NCBI RefSeq assembly: GCF_044466355.1
Contig: NZ_JBITMQ010000014.1
Span: forward strand, 1-64,000
DNA length: 64,000 nucleotides
Direction: 5' to 3'
From: Actinophytocola sp044466355
GTDB taxonomy: Bacteria; Actinomycetota; Actinomycetes; Mycobacteriales; Pseudonocardiaceae
The notes beneath the pieces were generated by a model. It worked only from the letters and a program-made list of their open reading frames with translations, was not told the DNA's origin and made no database searches. Made by a program: the position numbers and the translations under genes. Positions 42,734-51,823 of the stretch are shown one piece after another; the first letter of the stretch is position 1; each line of letters opens with the position of its first letter.

Positions 42734-43618
42734 ATGACTTCGACCAGGCCATCCGTCGACCTCTCGCTCAGGGACGCGTACCTGCGCAGGCTGGGCTTCG
42801 ACGCGCCGCCACCGCCGACCGCGGCGACGCTGTTCGCCGTGCACCGGGCGCAGGTGGAGCGCGTGCCGTACGAGTCGGTGTGGGTCTGGTTGGGCGAGCG
42901 CAGGACCATCGAGCCGCTCGACTCCGTCCGCTACCTGGCGGGTGGCCGGGGCGGCTACTGCTACCACCAGAACGGCGCGATGGCGACGCTGCTCGGCTGG
43001 CTGGGCTTCCACGTGCACTGGCACGTCGGCGGCGTCCAGGGCCACCCGGACGCGAAGGCGAACGTGGACGGCAACCACCTCGCGCTGACCGTCTCCGCGC
43101 TGCCGACAGCGGACAACCCCGGCGGCGAGTGGTTCGTCGACGCCGGCCTCGGCGACGGCCCGCACGAGCCCATGCCCCTGCGCACCGGCACCTACACCCA
43201 GGGCCCGCACACGTACGGCTTACGCCCGTCGGAGGTCGCGCCGGGTGGGTGGCGGTTCGACGCCGACCCGTCCATGTCGTTGCACGGCATGGACTTCCTG
43301 CCCGGTGAGGCGACACCGGCCGACCTCACGGCCGAGCACGAGCGTCTCCAAGCGGCCCCCGACTCCAGCTTCGTGCGCACCCTGGTGGCGTTCCGCCGCG
43401 ACGCGGACGGCGTCGACTTCTTGCGCGGCCTCGTGCTCAAGCGCCTGGACGCCACCGGGGAGACCATTCGGGAGCTGACCAGCGCTCCCGAATGGCACTC
43501 CTGCCTCGCCGACCTGTTCGGCCTCACCTTGTCCGAAGTGGACACTCAGAGAAAGACCTTGTTGTGGCACAGAGTCACGGCAGCCCACGAGAAGTGGCTC
43601 GCCGGTTCACGTCAGTAG
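42734..43618 (+). CDS. nat: arylamine N-acetyltransferase
   Basis: This 294-residue protein is a NAT-family enzyme that transfers acetyl from acetyl-CoA to arylamines or hydrazines. The catalytic Cys is in RGGYCYHQNG, the His in DGNHLALTV and the Asp in FVDAGLGDGP, so the triad is complete, though the Cys context (YCYHQN) differs from the common RGGYCFExN. ATG 42734 is 15 bases from the menE start on the other strand. A TTA codon lies at 43220-43222. It overlaps convergent menB by 7 bases. Confidence 0.85.
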   Translation: MTSTRPSVDLSLRDAYLRRLGFDAPPPPTAATLFAVHRAQVERVPYESVWVWLGERRTIEPLDSVRYLAGGRGGYCYHQNGAMATLLGWLGFHVHWHVGGVQGHPDAKANVDGNHLALTVSALPTADNPGGEWFVDAGLGDGPHEPMPLRTGTYTQGPHTYGLRPSEVAPGGWRFDADPSMSLHGMDFLPGEATPADLTAEHERLQAAPDSSFVRTLVAFRRDADGVDFLRGLVLKRLDATGETIRELTSAPEWHSCLADLFGLTLSEVDTQRKTLLWHRVTAAHEKWLAGSRQ

Positions 43619-44535
43619 TAGTACGGAAAGCGCGACCAGTCGGGCGCGCGCTTCTCCAGGAACGAGTCGCGGCCCTCGACCGCTTCGTCGGTCATGTACG
43701 CGAGGCGTGTCGTCTCGCCCGCGAAAAGCTGTTGCCCGACCAGCCCGTCGTCGATCAGGTTGAAGGCGTACTTCAGCATCCGCTGCGCCGTCGGCGACTT
43801 GCCGTTGATCTCCGTCGCCCATTCCAGAGCCGTCGCCTCCAGCTCGGCGTGCGGCACGACCGCGTTGACGGCGCCCATCCGGTGCATGTCCTCGGCGGTG
43901 TAGGTGCGGCCGAGGAAGAAGATCTCCCGCGCGAACTTCTGGCCGACCTGCCGGGCGAGGTAGGCGGACCCGAACCCGCCGTCGAAGCTGCCGACGTCGG
44001 CGTCGGTCTGCTTGAACCGGGCGTGTTCGGCGCTCGCGAGCGTCAGGTCGCACGTGACGTGCAGGCTGTGCCCGCCACCCGCCGCCCAGCCCGGCACCAC
44101 CGCGATGACGACCTTCGGCATGAACCGGATGAGCCGCTGGCACTCGAGGATGTGCAGCCGCCCCGCCCGCGCTGGGTCGACCGTCTCCGCCGTCTCGCCG
44201 GACGCGTACTGGTACCCCGTGCGCCCGCGGATCCGCTGGTCACCGCCAGAGCAGAACGCCCAGCCACCGTCGCGGGGCGACGGTCCGTTGCCGGTCAGCA
44301 GCACACACCCCACGTCGGAGGACATCCTGGCGTGGTCGAGCGCGCGGTAGAGCTCGTCGACCGTGTGGGGCCGGAACGCGTTGCGGACCTCCGGCCGGTC
44401 GAACGCGATCCGCACGGCCCCGGTCGAGACGGCCCGGTGGTAGGTGATGTCGGTGAAGTCGAAGCCCTCGACGACCTGCCAGGCGGTCGGGTCGAACAGC
44501 TCGGACACGGTCGGGGTAGCCACGGGCCCGAGCAT
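43612..44535 (-). CDS. menB: 1,4-dihydroxy-2-naphthoyl-CoA synthase
   Basis: This 307-residue crotonase-family enzyme closes the naphthoate ring. FDRPEVRNAFRPHTVDELYR, CSGGDQRIRGRTGYQYASGE, the oxyanion segment PGWAAGGGHSLHVTCDLTLA and FKQTDADVGSFDGGFGSAYL are diagnostic for MenB. ATG 44535 is used; GTG 44523 is a possible later start. It is divergent from the unknown 388-residue gene. Confidence 0.95.
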   Translation of the reverse strand: MLGPVATPTVSELFDPTAWQVVEGFDFTDITYHRAVSTGAVRIAFDRPEVRNAFRPHTVDELYRALDHARMSSDVGCVLLTGNGPSPRDGGWAFCSGGDQRIRGRTGYQYASGETAETVDPARAGRLHILECQRLIRFMPKVVIAVVPGWAAGGGHSLHVTCDLTLASAEHARFKQTDADVGSFDGGFGSAYLARQVGQKFAREIFFLGRTYTAEDMHRMGAVNAVVPHAELEATALEWATEINGKSPTAQRMLKYAFNLIDDGLVGQQLFAGETTRLAYMTDEAVEGRDSFLEKRAPDWSRFPYYY

Positions 44536-44586
44536 ATGGGTGGTCAGAAATCGCCGACCCTCGGATCGCCGTGCGAAGCTGACGTC

Positions 44587-45753
44587 ATGCCGGACGTCGA
44601 GGCGGTCGTCGAGGAGCTCGCGGCCCGGGACGACGCCGGGCTGGTGGTCGCCGCCTGCTGGTACGAGGCATCGAACGACCGCCCGAACTACCTCATGTCG
44701 CAGTTCGACGTGCAGAACTTCCTGTGGCTGACGCTGCCGCAGCTGGTGCGCGAGCCGCCCGACGACCTCCACCCGATGCCGCACTGGCAGGCGGTCCTCG
44801 ACGAGGCCGCCTGGTTCTTCGAGCGGCTCGACCAGCCCCGCTACGCCGCGCTGTGCCGCGGTGACCGGACGCGGGAGATCCTCGAGGCCGCGCACGACCA
44901 GATGCTCGGTTTCGAGCTGTACGCGCAGGCCACGTACGAGTCGGGGCTGATGCCGCCGCCCGGCCTGCACATCGCCTGGCTGGACCGGCCGGGGCCGCGT
45001 GAGGAGGCCCTGTACGACGCGATCACCAGGGCGCTCGAACGCGCGATCGCGTCGGGCGAGCTGGCGCCCGGTGACGAGCCGGGCAGGCTCGCGCTGGCCG
45101 TCGCGGTGCTCGACCAGGTGCCGGACGGGCACACGGAGACCAGACAGGCGCTGATGCTCGCCGAGCGCATGGCCCGGCTGCACCACCTGAGCGGCAGCCA
45201 GACCCTGCGTGAGCTGCTGGTCAGGGTGGGGCCGGACGTGGCCAGGCCCGCGGACCTGACGCCGGAGCTCCTGCTCACCGGCACGCGGCCGCTCGCCCAG
45301 GTGGTGCACGACGGCGACGGTCCACCGCGCATGACGGCGGTCGCCGAGCGGTTCGGGCTGCTCGACGGGCACGGCGAGCGCACCGACGACGGTGAGCTGG
45401 CGCTCCGGCAGCCGGTCCTGTTGTTCGAGGCGGTCGTGAGCGGCATTGCGGCACCGCCGGACCGGGTGGCAGGGCAGGTGGCGCTGCCCCTGCTGGCCAT
45501 GCTGGTGCTCGCGGGCTCGGTCGACAACGACATGCTGATGGACCGCCTCGGCATGGTGTTCTTCGAGACCGGCGCGCACGACCGCCCGGACCCGAGCGAT
45601 ACCGTGCGGGAGGTGGCCGGTGCGTTGCTGGCCGACATGCACACGGCGGGCGTGCTGACGGCCCCCGGCGAGCACCAGCGCCTGACCGACTACGGCAGGC
45701 GGGTGGCCCTGACGGGGATCCGGGCCCGGGCGATGCGAGGAGTGGACGAATGA
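44587..45753 (+). CDS. uncharacterised 388-residue protein between menB and menD
   Basis: The protein is soluble in appearance, Leu- and Ala-rich and acidic, with segments WYEASNDRPNYLMSQFDVQN and RRVALTGIRARAMRGVDE at its ends. No catalytic motif, signal peptide or membrane segment was recognised. A winged-helix-like C-terminal half is possible (VAGALLADMHTAGVL) but not secure. ATG 44587 is 51 bases from menB on the other strand, and menD follows after 28 bases in the same direction, so co-transcription with menD is likely. Confidence 0.7.
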   Translation: MPDVEAVVEELAARDDAGLVVAACWYEASNDRPNYLMSQFDVQNFLWLTLPQLVREPPDDLHPMPHWQAVLDEAAWFFERLDQPRYAALCRGDRTREILEAAHDQMLGFELYAQATYESGLMPPPGLHIAWLDRPGPREEALYDAITRALERAIASGELAPGDEPGRLALAVAVLDQVPDGHTETRQALMLAERMARLHHLSGSQTLRELLVRVGPDVARPADLTPELLLTGTRPLAQVVHDGDGPPRMTAVAERFGLLDGHGERTDDGELALRQPVLLFEAVVSGIAAPPDRVAGQVALPLLAMLVLAGSVDNDMLMDRLGMVFFETGAHDRPDPSDTVREVAGALLADMHTAGVLTAPGEHQRLTDYGRRVALTGIRARAMRGVDE

Positions 45754-45781
45754 GCGTGCGAACCGTGGCGGCAGGTGGCAC

Positions 45782-47467
45782 GTGAACCCGTCCACCGCCC
45801 AGGCCACGGTCGTCGTCGACGAACTGGTGCGCAACGACGTGCGGCACGTGGTCGTCTGCCCGGGTTCCCGCAACGCGGCCATCGCCATGGCACTCCACGA
45901 GGCCGCCGAGGCGGGCAGGCTGACCATGCACGTCCGGATCGACGAGCGGTCCGCGGGCTTCCTCGCGCTCGGGCTCAGCAAGGCGAGCGGACGGCCGGCG
46001 GCGGTCGCCTGCACGTCCGGCACGGCGGTCGCCAACCTGCATCCCGCCGTGCTGGAGGCCTACCACTCGGGTGTCGGCATGCTGCTGCTCACCGCCGACC
46101 GGCCACCGGAGCTGCACGGCACCGGCGCGAACCAGACCATCGACCAGCGCGGCCTGTTCGGCCCGGCGGCGCTGGCGGTCGAGTTCCCCGTCGCCGAGCG
46201 GCGCGGTGGCCAGAACCAGGTGTGGCGTGGGCTCGTCTGCCGGGCGGTCGCGCAGGCGGAGGCGGGGCGGCCGGTGCAGGTCAACATGCCGTTCCGGGAG
46301 CCGTTGGTGCCCACGTTCGAGCCGCGCTGGCCCGAGCCGCTCGACGGCAGGCCGGACGGGTTGCGCTGGACCACCTCCGCCGCACCGGTCACGATGGCGG
46401 GCAGTCGCGTCGACTTCCCGTTGCCCGCGAGGACGTTGATGGTCGTCGGCAGTGGCCGCGACGACCGGGCTCGTGCCGCGGCCGCGGTCGCAGCGAGCGC
46501 CGGGTGGCCAGCGGTGGCGGAACCGGTGGGGCAGGCGGCGGCGCTCGCGGGTGGCGCGAGCGTGCTGCGCTGCGGTGCGCTGCTGCTGGCGGCGGGCGAG
46601 TTGCCGGAGTCGTTGCGTCCGGAGGCCGTCGTCGTGGTCGGCAGGCCCACGTTGTCGCGTGGTGTGCGCGGGCTGATGGGTCGTGCCCCGGTGTACGGCA
46701 TCGGTGATCATCCACAGTGGACTGATCCGCAGTACGTCGCCACGCACGTGCGCGGCTGGCTCGACCTCGACGACATGTCCCATGTGGACGGCATCGACCA
46801 GGACTGGTTACCCGCCTGGCGGCACGCGGACGCGGCGGCGGCCACCGCGGTGGAGAAGCTGCTCGGCGAGCAGGAGTGGCCCACCGGGCTGCGGATCGCG
46901 GCGGAGGTGCTGGACGCGCTGCCATCCGGCGCGGCACTGTTCCTCGGCTCGTCCAACCCGGTGCGGGACGTGGACCTGGTCGCCGAGCCGAGGTCGGACG
47001 TGGCGATCCACGCCAACCGCGGTGTCGCGGGCATCGACGGCAACGTGTCCACGGCCGCGGGCATGGCGCTGGCCACCGAACGGCCCGCGTACGCCCTGAT
47101 CGGTGACCTGACGCTGCTGCACGACCTCAACGGGCTGCTGGTCGGTCCGCCGGAGCAGCGCCCGGACCTGACGGTCGTCGTGCACAACGACGACGGCGGC
47201 GGCATCTTCACGCTGCTGGAACAGGGCGCCGCGGAGTACCAGCCGACCTTCGAGCGCGTGTTCGGCACCCCGCACGGCGCCGACCTGGCATCGCTGTGCC
47301 GCGGCTACCACGTGGCACACACCCTCGCGGCCACCCCGGACGAGTTACGCCGGGCCCTCGCCCCCGGGCGAGGGCTGCGTGTCGTGGAGGTGAGGTCGAA
47401 CCGGGCCTTGCTGCGCGACCTGCACGCCCGCCTCCGCGCAACAGTGGCGGACGCCGCCCTGCGGTAA
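45782..47467 (+). CDS. menD: SEPHCHC synthase MenD
   Basis: This 561-residue thiamine diphosphate enzyme joins isochorismate and 2-oxoglutarate early in menaquinone synthesis. HVVVCPGSRNAAIAMAL, DERSAGFLALGLSKASGRPA, the ThDP segment YALIGDLTLLHDLNGLL and VVVHNDDGGGIFTLLEQGA are typical. GTG 45782 is the start. Two TTA codons occur (46808-46810 and 47345-47347), which is unusual for a core gene in this DNA. Confidence 0.95.
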   Translation: MNPSTAQATVVVDELVRNDVRHVVVCPGSRNAAIAMALHEAAEAGRLTMHVRIDERSAGFLALGLSKASGRPAAVACTSGTAVANLHPAVLEAYHSGVGMLLLTADRPPELHGTGANQTIDQRGLFGPAALAVEFPVAERRGGQNQVWRGLVCRAVAQAEAGRPVQVNMPFREPLVPTFEPRWPEPLDGRPDGLRWTTSAAPVTMAGSRVDFPLPARTLMVVGSGRDDRARAAAAVAASAGWPAVAEPVGQAAALAGGASVLRCGALLLAAGELPESLRPEAVVVVGRPTLSRGVRGLMGRAPVYGIGDHPQWTDPQYVATHVRGWLDLDDMSHVDGIDQDWLPAWRHADAAAATAVEKLLGEQEWPTGLRIAAEVLDALPSGAALFLGSSNPVRDVDLVAEPRSDVAIHANRGVAGIDGNVSTAAGMALATERPAYALIGDLTLLHDLNGLLVGPPEQRPDLTVVVHNDDGGGIFTLLEQGAAEYQPTFERVFGTPHGADLASLCRGYHVAHTLAATPDELRRALAPGRGLRVVEVRSNRALLRDLHARLRATVADAALR

Positions 47468-47575
47468 CGCCGCACGGCACACGATCACCCGATGGCAGCG
47501 TTCTTCGTCACACGGATGGGGACGCCGGTGCGGACTAGAGTTGTATGCCCAGTCGGCCTGCCGGAGGAGCACAAG

Positions 47576-47758
47576 ATGACCGCACCGGACCCGTCGAAGC
47601 GTGTGTGGCGCAGAAGCAGTCGCAGCGGTGGCAGCGGGGCCTGCGTCGAGGTGGCGTCCATCCAAGGCGTGCTGGCGATGGTGCGGGACTCGAAGGACCC
47701 GGCGGGGCCGGTGCTGTCGTTCCCCGCGGCCGCGTGGTTGTCGTTCCTGCCTCGGTGA
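47576..47758 (+). CDS. DUF397 domain protein
   Basis: This 60-residue protein matches the DUF397 pattern: WRRSSRSGGSGACVEVA, then VLAMVRDSKDPAGPVLSFPAAAWLSFL. DUF397 proteins usually accompany an XRE-type HTH regulator in mycelial actinobacteria, but none is adjacent here. ATG 47576 has GGAGGA about six bases upstream; the frame is open farther up to 47492. Its stop overlaps the start of the aldo/keto reductase (GTGA). Confidence 0.85.
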   Translation: MTAPDPSKRVWRRSSRSGGSGACVEVASIQGVLAMVRDSKDPAGPVLSFPAAAWLSFLPR

Positions 47759-48588
47759 GTACCTGGCTGCTCGGGGACCGGCTCGTCAACCGTGTCGGGT
47801 TCGGGGCCATGCGGTTGCCGCAGACCGGTCCGGCGTTCGAGCCCGGCAGCCCGCCGCGCGACCGCGGTCAGGCGATCACCGTGCTGCGGAAGGCGATCGA
47901 GCTCGGGATCAACCACATCGACACGGCGGCGTTCTACTTCTCGTCGCTGCGGTCGGCGAACGAGCTGATCAACTCCGCGCTGTCGCCGTACCCGGACGAC
48001 CTGGTCATCGCGACCAAGGTCGGGCCGAGCCGTGATCCGTCCGGCGCGTGGCGGCCACCGGCGGGTCCTGGCGACCTGCGTGGGCAGGTGGAGGAGAACC
48101 TGCGCCAGCTCGGGCGGGACCACCTCGATCTCGTGTACCTGCGTGCCGAAGGGCCGGGCGACGTCACGGACCGGTTCGCCGCGCTCTCGGAACTGCGGCA
48201 GGCCGGGTTGATCCGGCACCTGGGCGTGTCCGCGGTGGGGCCGGACCAGCTCGCGCAGGCGCGGGCGGTGGCGCCGGTGGTGGCCGTGCAGAACTCCTAC
48301 AGCCTCGGCTACCGGGCACAGCAGGACGAGTTCATCCGCCTGTGTGGTGAACAAGGCGTGGCGTTCGTGCCGTTCTTCTCCATCGCGGGCGCGAACCGGG
48401 AGACCGGCGGCGGCACCGACGCGCGGGTCCGTCTCGCGTGGACACTCGCACGCGGGCCGCACGTGCTCGTCATCCCCGGCACCGGCGATCCGGCGCACCT
48501 CGCGGAGAACGTCGCCGCGGGCGATGTGCGGCTGTCCGAACAGGAGCTGGCCCGGCTCGACGCACTGCACCGCACAGGCGGCGCATAA
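47755..48588 (+). CDS. aldo/keto reductase family protein (copy 2)
   Basis: This 277-residue protein is closely similar to the reductase at 807-1676; both contain HIDTAAFYFS, SANELINSAL and PYPDDLVI. The catalytic Asp, Tyr and Lys (ATKVGPS) are present, while the usual His is replaced in DLVYLRAEG. GTG 47755 overlaps the DUF397 stop, so translation is coupled. The two copies probably arose by duplication. Substrate unknown. Confidence 0.85.
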   Translation: MSTWLLGDRLVNRVGFGAMRLPQTGPAFEPGSPPRDRGQAITVLRKAIELGINHIDTAAFYFSSLRSANELINSALSPYPDDLVIATKVGPSRDPSGAWRPPAGPGDLRGQVEENLRQLGRDHLDLVYLRAEGPGDVTDRFAALSELRQAGLIRHLGVSAVGPDQLAQARAVAPVVAVQNSYSLGYRAQQDEFIRLCGEQGVAFVPFFSIAGANRETGGGTDARVRLAWTLARGPHVLVIPGTGDPAHLAENVAAGDVRLSEQELARLDALHRTGGA

Positions 48589-48628
48589 CAACACTTCCTT
48601 GGGCGTACGCCGCGCGTAGCGTGCGGGA

Positions 48629-50101
48629 ATGCGTGCATTCCTGGGTGTGCTCGTGGCCGCGGCGTTGACCGTCGCGCCGGTGAGCGCGAACGCGGACCAG
48701 TCGACCATCGGCGCTCCCGGGTTCGGTGACCCCTACTACCCGCTCGACGGCAACGGCGGTTACGACGTCGCCCACTACGACATCCGGCTCAGCTACCAGC
48801 CCACCACGGACGAGCTGTGGGGCACCACGACGGTCCTGGCGAGGACCACACAGGACCTCAGCCAGTTCAACCTGGACTTCCTGCTGACCCCGTCGTCGGT
48901 GCTGGTGAACAACGCGCCGGCGGAGTTCGAGTCGCGGGGCGACGGTGAGCTGGTCGTGCGGCCGGCGACGCTCGTGCCCGCCAACAGTCAACTGCTTGTC
49001 GTCGTGGCCTACCGGGACGTCCCGAGCAGCCACGAGCTGGATGGTCGTGTCGGCTGGACCCGCCTGCCCGACGGCGCCATGGCGCTCCGTGAGCCGCACA
49101 TCGCGCGCTGGTGGTTCCCCGGCAACGACCACCCACGCGACAAGGCGACCTACGACGTGTCGGTCGCGGTGCCGAAGGGTCTCGAAGCCGTGTCGAACGG
49201 CCTGTTCATGGGCACGAGACAGCAGACGAACGGCTGGGTCCGCTACAACTGGCGCAGCCGAAGCCCGCAGGGCCCGTACCAGGCGACGATGATCGTCACC
49301 GATCTCGACATCACCGCGACGACCACTCCTGACGGGCTGCCGTACGTCAACGCCTACGCCACGGCGCTGAAGAACGGCCCGACCGTGCGCGGGATCGTGG
49401 AACGCACGCCGGAACTCCTGGATTTCGAGTCGTCGCTGTTCGGCCCCTACCCGTTCGAGGCGACCGGCGGCACCGTGCTCACCGGCTGGTTCGGTCTGGA
49501 GAACCAGACCCGGCCGACCTACGGCGAGGAGGTGTTCACGACCGGGGGCGCCGGGCCGTACGTGGTGGTCCACGAGCTGGCGCACCAGTGGTTCGGCAAC
49601 TCGGTGTCCGTGTGGAACTGGAGCGACATCTGGCTGTCGGAAGGCTTCGCGACCTACGCGGAGTGGCTGTACTCTGAGCACGTCGGCGAGGGCACCGCGG
49701 CGGAGGTGTCGCGGTACTACTACGACCTCTACCCGGCGGACAACGCGTTCTGGCAGACCGTCGTCACCGATCCGGGCCCGGGCAACAGCAACTTCGCCAC
49801 CGCCGTCTACCGCCGCGGCGCCATGGCGTTGCAGGCGCTGCGGGAGACGATCGGCGACGACGCGTTCTTCACGCTGATGAAGATGTGGCCGACGGAGAAG
49901 AAGTTCGGCAACGCGACATCGGCGGAGTTCGAGGCGATGGCGGAACAGGTGTCCGGTCGGGACCTGGACGCGCTGTTCGACACGTGGCTGCACTCGCCGG
50001 GCAAGCCCGCGACCGCTCCGGCAGGCGCCTCGTCGGCCGCGTTGTCGGCCGCCTTGTCGGCACCGCCGGAGTCGGTCGCGCGCATGTCACAGCGCCGCTA
50101 G
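48629..50101 (+). CDS. secreted M1 family metallopeptidase
   Basis: This 490-residue protein has a signal peptide (MRAFLGVLVAAALTVAPVSA) and an M1 aminopeptidase-like body. The zinc site HELAHQWFGNSV with the downstream Glu in WLSEGFATYAEW is complete, and TGWFGLENQTRP matches the substrate-recognition strand before it. It lacks the long C-terminal helical domain of full-length M1 enzymes, so it is the short type common in actinobacteria. Its 3' end overlaps the convergent deaminase by 15 bases. Confidence 0.9.
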   Translation: MRAFLGVLVAAALTVAPVSANADQSTIGAPGFGDPYYPLDGNGGYDVAHYDIRLSYQPTTDELWGTTTVLARTTQDLSQFNLDFLLTPSSVLVNNAPAEFESRGDGELVVRPATLVPANSQLLVVVAYRDVPSSHELDGRVGWTRLPDGAMALREPHIARWWFPGNDHPRDKATYDVSVAVPKGLEAVSNGLFMGTRQQTNGWVRYNWRSRSPQGPYQATMIVTDLDITATTTPDGLPYVNAYATALKNGPTVRGIVERTPELLDFESSLFGPYPFEATGGTVLTGWFGLENQTRPTYGEEVFTTGGAGPYVVVHELAHQWFGNSVSVWNWSDIWLSEGFATYAEWLYSEHVGEGTAAEVSRYYYDLYPADNAFWQTVVTDPGPGNSNFATAVYRRGAMALQALRETIGDDAFFTLMKMWPTEKKFGNATSAEFEAMAEQVSGRDLDALFDTWLHSPGKPATAPAGASSAALSAALSAPPESVARMSQRR

Positions 50102-51061
50102 GCGGTCCAGCACCTCCTGCCGCACGGCGGGCGGCGCCCACGAGGCCTCGATCGCGTTGCGCTGCAACGTGATCATCTCCTCGCGGGTCAGGTCCAGCTC
50201 CTGCTGCACGGTGAGGAGGTTCTCCAGCACGTACGCGGTGAAGTACGCCGGGTCGTCGGAGTTCACGGTGACCCGCACGCCCTCGTCGAGCAGCCGCTTC
50301 AGGTCGGCCGCCTTGGTGCCGTCGGTGACGAACCGGTTCGACACGGGACAGATGGTGAGCCCGAGGCCACGACGTTTCACCTCGGCGACGAGCGCGGCGT
50401 CCGCGAGGATGTTGACGCCGTGGTCGACGCGGTCGACGCCGATGTCGACGACCGCCTGACGGATGTGCTCGATCGAGTTCTGCTGGTCGACGTCGCAGTG
50501 CATGGTGAGCAGGTAGCCCTCCTGCCGTGCCCGCGCGAACACGGCCGCGAACTTCGACGGCGGGTTCCCGCGCTCGTCGGAGTCCAGCCCGACACCGATG
50601 ATCCATTCCTTGTACGGCAGGGACTCCAGCAACGTGGCCATCGCGTACTCGGCCTGGAAGTCCCGCAGGAAGCACATGATCAGCTGCGAGTGGAGGCCGA
50701 GGATCCGGCGCGCGTCGAGCTGGGCCCGGCGCAGGCCGCGGATCACCGTGTCGAACGGGACGCCGCGGGAGGTGTGCCCCTGCGGGTCGAAGAAGATCTC
50801 CGCGTACACGACGCCCTGCGCCGCCGCCTTCTCGAAGTAGGCGTAGGCGAGTTCGTAGAAGTCGGGCTCGTGCACGAGCACCGACATGCCCTCGTAGTAG
50901 CCGACGAGGAACGACGTGAGGTCGTGGAAGTCGTAGGCGGGCCGCGGCGGCAGCGTGACCCCGTTGCGCGCGGCGAGCCGGTCCCGCAGCTCGGGCTCCA
51001 ACGTGCCCTCGATGTGCAGGTGCAGTTCACATTTCGGCATCCGCCGGATGAAGTCCTCCAT
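50087..51061 (-). CDS. adenosine/adenine deaminase family protein
   Basis: This 324-residue TIM-barrel zinc hydrolase deaminates adenine or adenosine. Metal ligands are visible in CELHLHIEGT, MHCDVDQ and DDPAYF, and DRVDHGVNI carries another His. EIFFDPQGHTSRG is more like the adenine deaminase (Aah1) branch than classical adenosine deaminase. ATG 51061 is used. The substrate choice between the two bases is an inference. Confidence 0.85.
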   Translation of the reverse strand: MEDFIRRMPKCELHLHIEGTLEPELRDRLAARNGVTLPPRPAYDFHDLTSFLVGYYEGMSVLVHEPDFYELAYAYFEKAAAQGVVYAEIFFDPQGHTSRGVPFDTVIRGLRRAQLDARRILGLHSQLIMCFLRDFQAEYAMATLLESLPYKEWIIGVGLDSDERGNPPSKFAAVFARARQEGYLLTMHCDVDQQNSIEHIRQAVVDIGVDRVDHGVNILADAALVAEVKRRGLGLTICPVSNRFVTDGTKAADLKRLLDEGVRVTVNSDDPAYFTAYVLENLLTVQQELDLTREEMITLQRNAIEASWAPPAVRQEVLDRLAAL

Positions 51062-51091
51062 ACCCGGAGCCTAAGCGCGCACACTGGCTGG

Positions 51092-51823
51092 ATGACGTAC
51101 CCGGTCGTCGGTGCGCTGCTGGTGGCGGCGGTGGCAGTGCTCACGTTGCCCTGGTCGCGTCGCGATCCGGCGGACTTCGCCCGTACCGAGCTGGGCTACG
51201 CGTGGCGTGGCCCGCGCGGCGCCGTGCAGGCCGCGCTGGGGCTGCTCGTCGACCAGGGACTGGTGCGGGCACGCCGCGGCAGGGCAGAGCGCAGGAAGGG
51301 ACGGCCGCCGCGCACGACCGCTCCGCTGGTACGCGCAGTGTTCGAGAGCCTCGGCCCGTCGGCCGACGGGGTGTCCAGCCTGCTCGAGACCCCGTCGGTC
51401 CAGGACGAGCTGGCACCGGTGGCCGATCGTGTGATCGGCGCGAGACTGCGGGTGGGCCCTGCCCGGCGCGTGCTCGGCTCGCTGACCGCGTTCGTGGCAC
51501 CGGTGACAGCGCTGGTGGCACTGGCACATGGGGTGGGCAACGTGGTGGTCGGTGTGCTCACCAGCGTCGTGGCGGTGCTGGTCGCGTCGTGGCTGATGGC
51601 GCTGCGCGGCGTGACGATCCGCGGCGCTCGCACCTTGGCGGCGGCGCCGCCGGACCGCCGAACCCACCGGCCGAACGGAAGGGGCGCGCGGCTGTCCCAG
51701 TTGAGCGGCGGCTTCGGCTGGGTGCACGCGCCCGTCTGGTTCGGCGCCCCAAGCTACGGGGCGGACGTGGGTGGTGGCGACGACGGCGGCGGTGGATCCG
51801 ACGGTGGCGGCGGCAGCTGGTGA
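51092..51823 (+). CDS. TIGR04222-type membrane protein
   Basis: This 243-residue protein has an N-terminal helix (VVGALLVAAVAVLTLPW), a soluble middle with a DNA-binding-like stretch (ALGLLVDQGLVRARRGRAER), two central helices (about 130-170) and a C-terminal tail ending in Gly/Asp/Ser repeats (GGGDDGGGGSDGGGGSW). This layout is typical of the TIGR04222 group in actinobacteria, of unknown function. ATG 51092 is 30 bases from the divergent deaminase start. Confidence 0.65.
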   Translation: MTYPVVGALLVAAVAVLTLPWSRRDPADFARTELGYAWRGPRGAVQAALGLLVDQGLVRARRGRAERRKGRPPRTTAPLVRAVFESLGPSADGVSSLLETPSVQDELAPVADRVIGARLRVGPARRVLGSLTAFVAPVTALVALAHGVGNVVVGVLTSVVAVLVASWLMALRGVTIRGARTLAAAPPDRRTHRPNGRGARLSQLSGGFGWVHAPVWFGAPSYGADVGGGDDGGGGSDGGGGSW

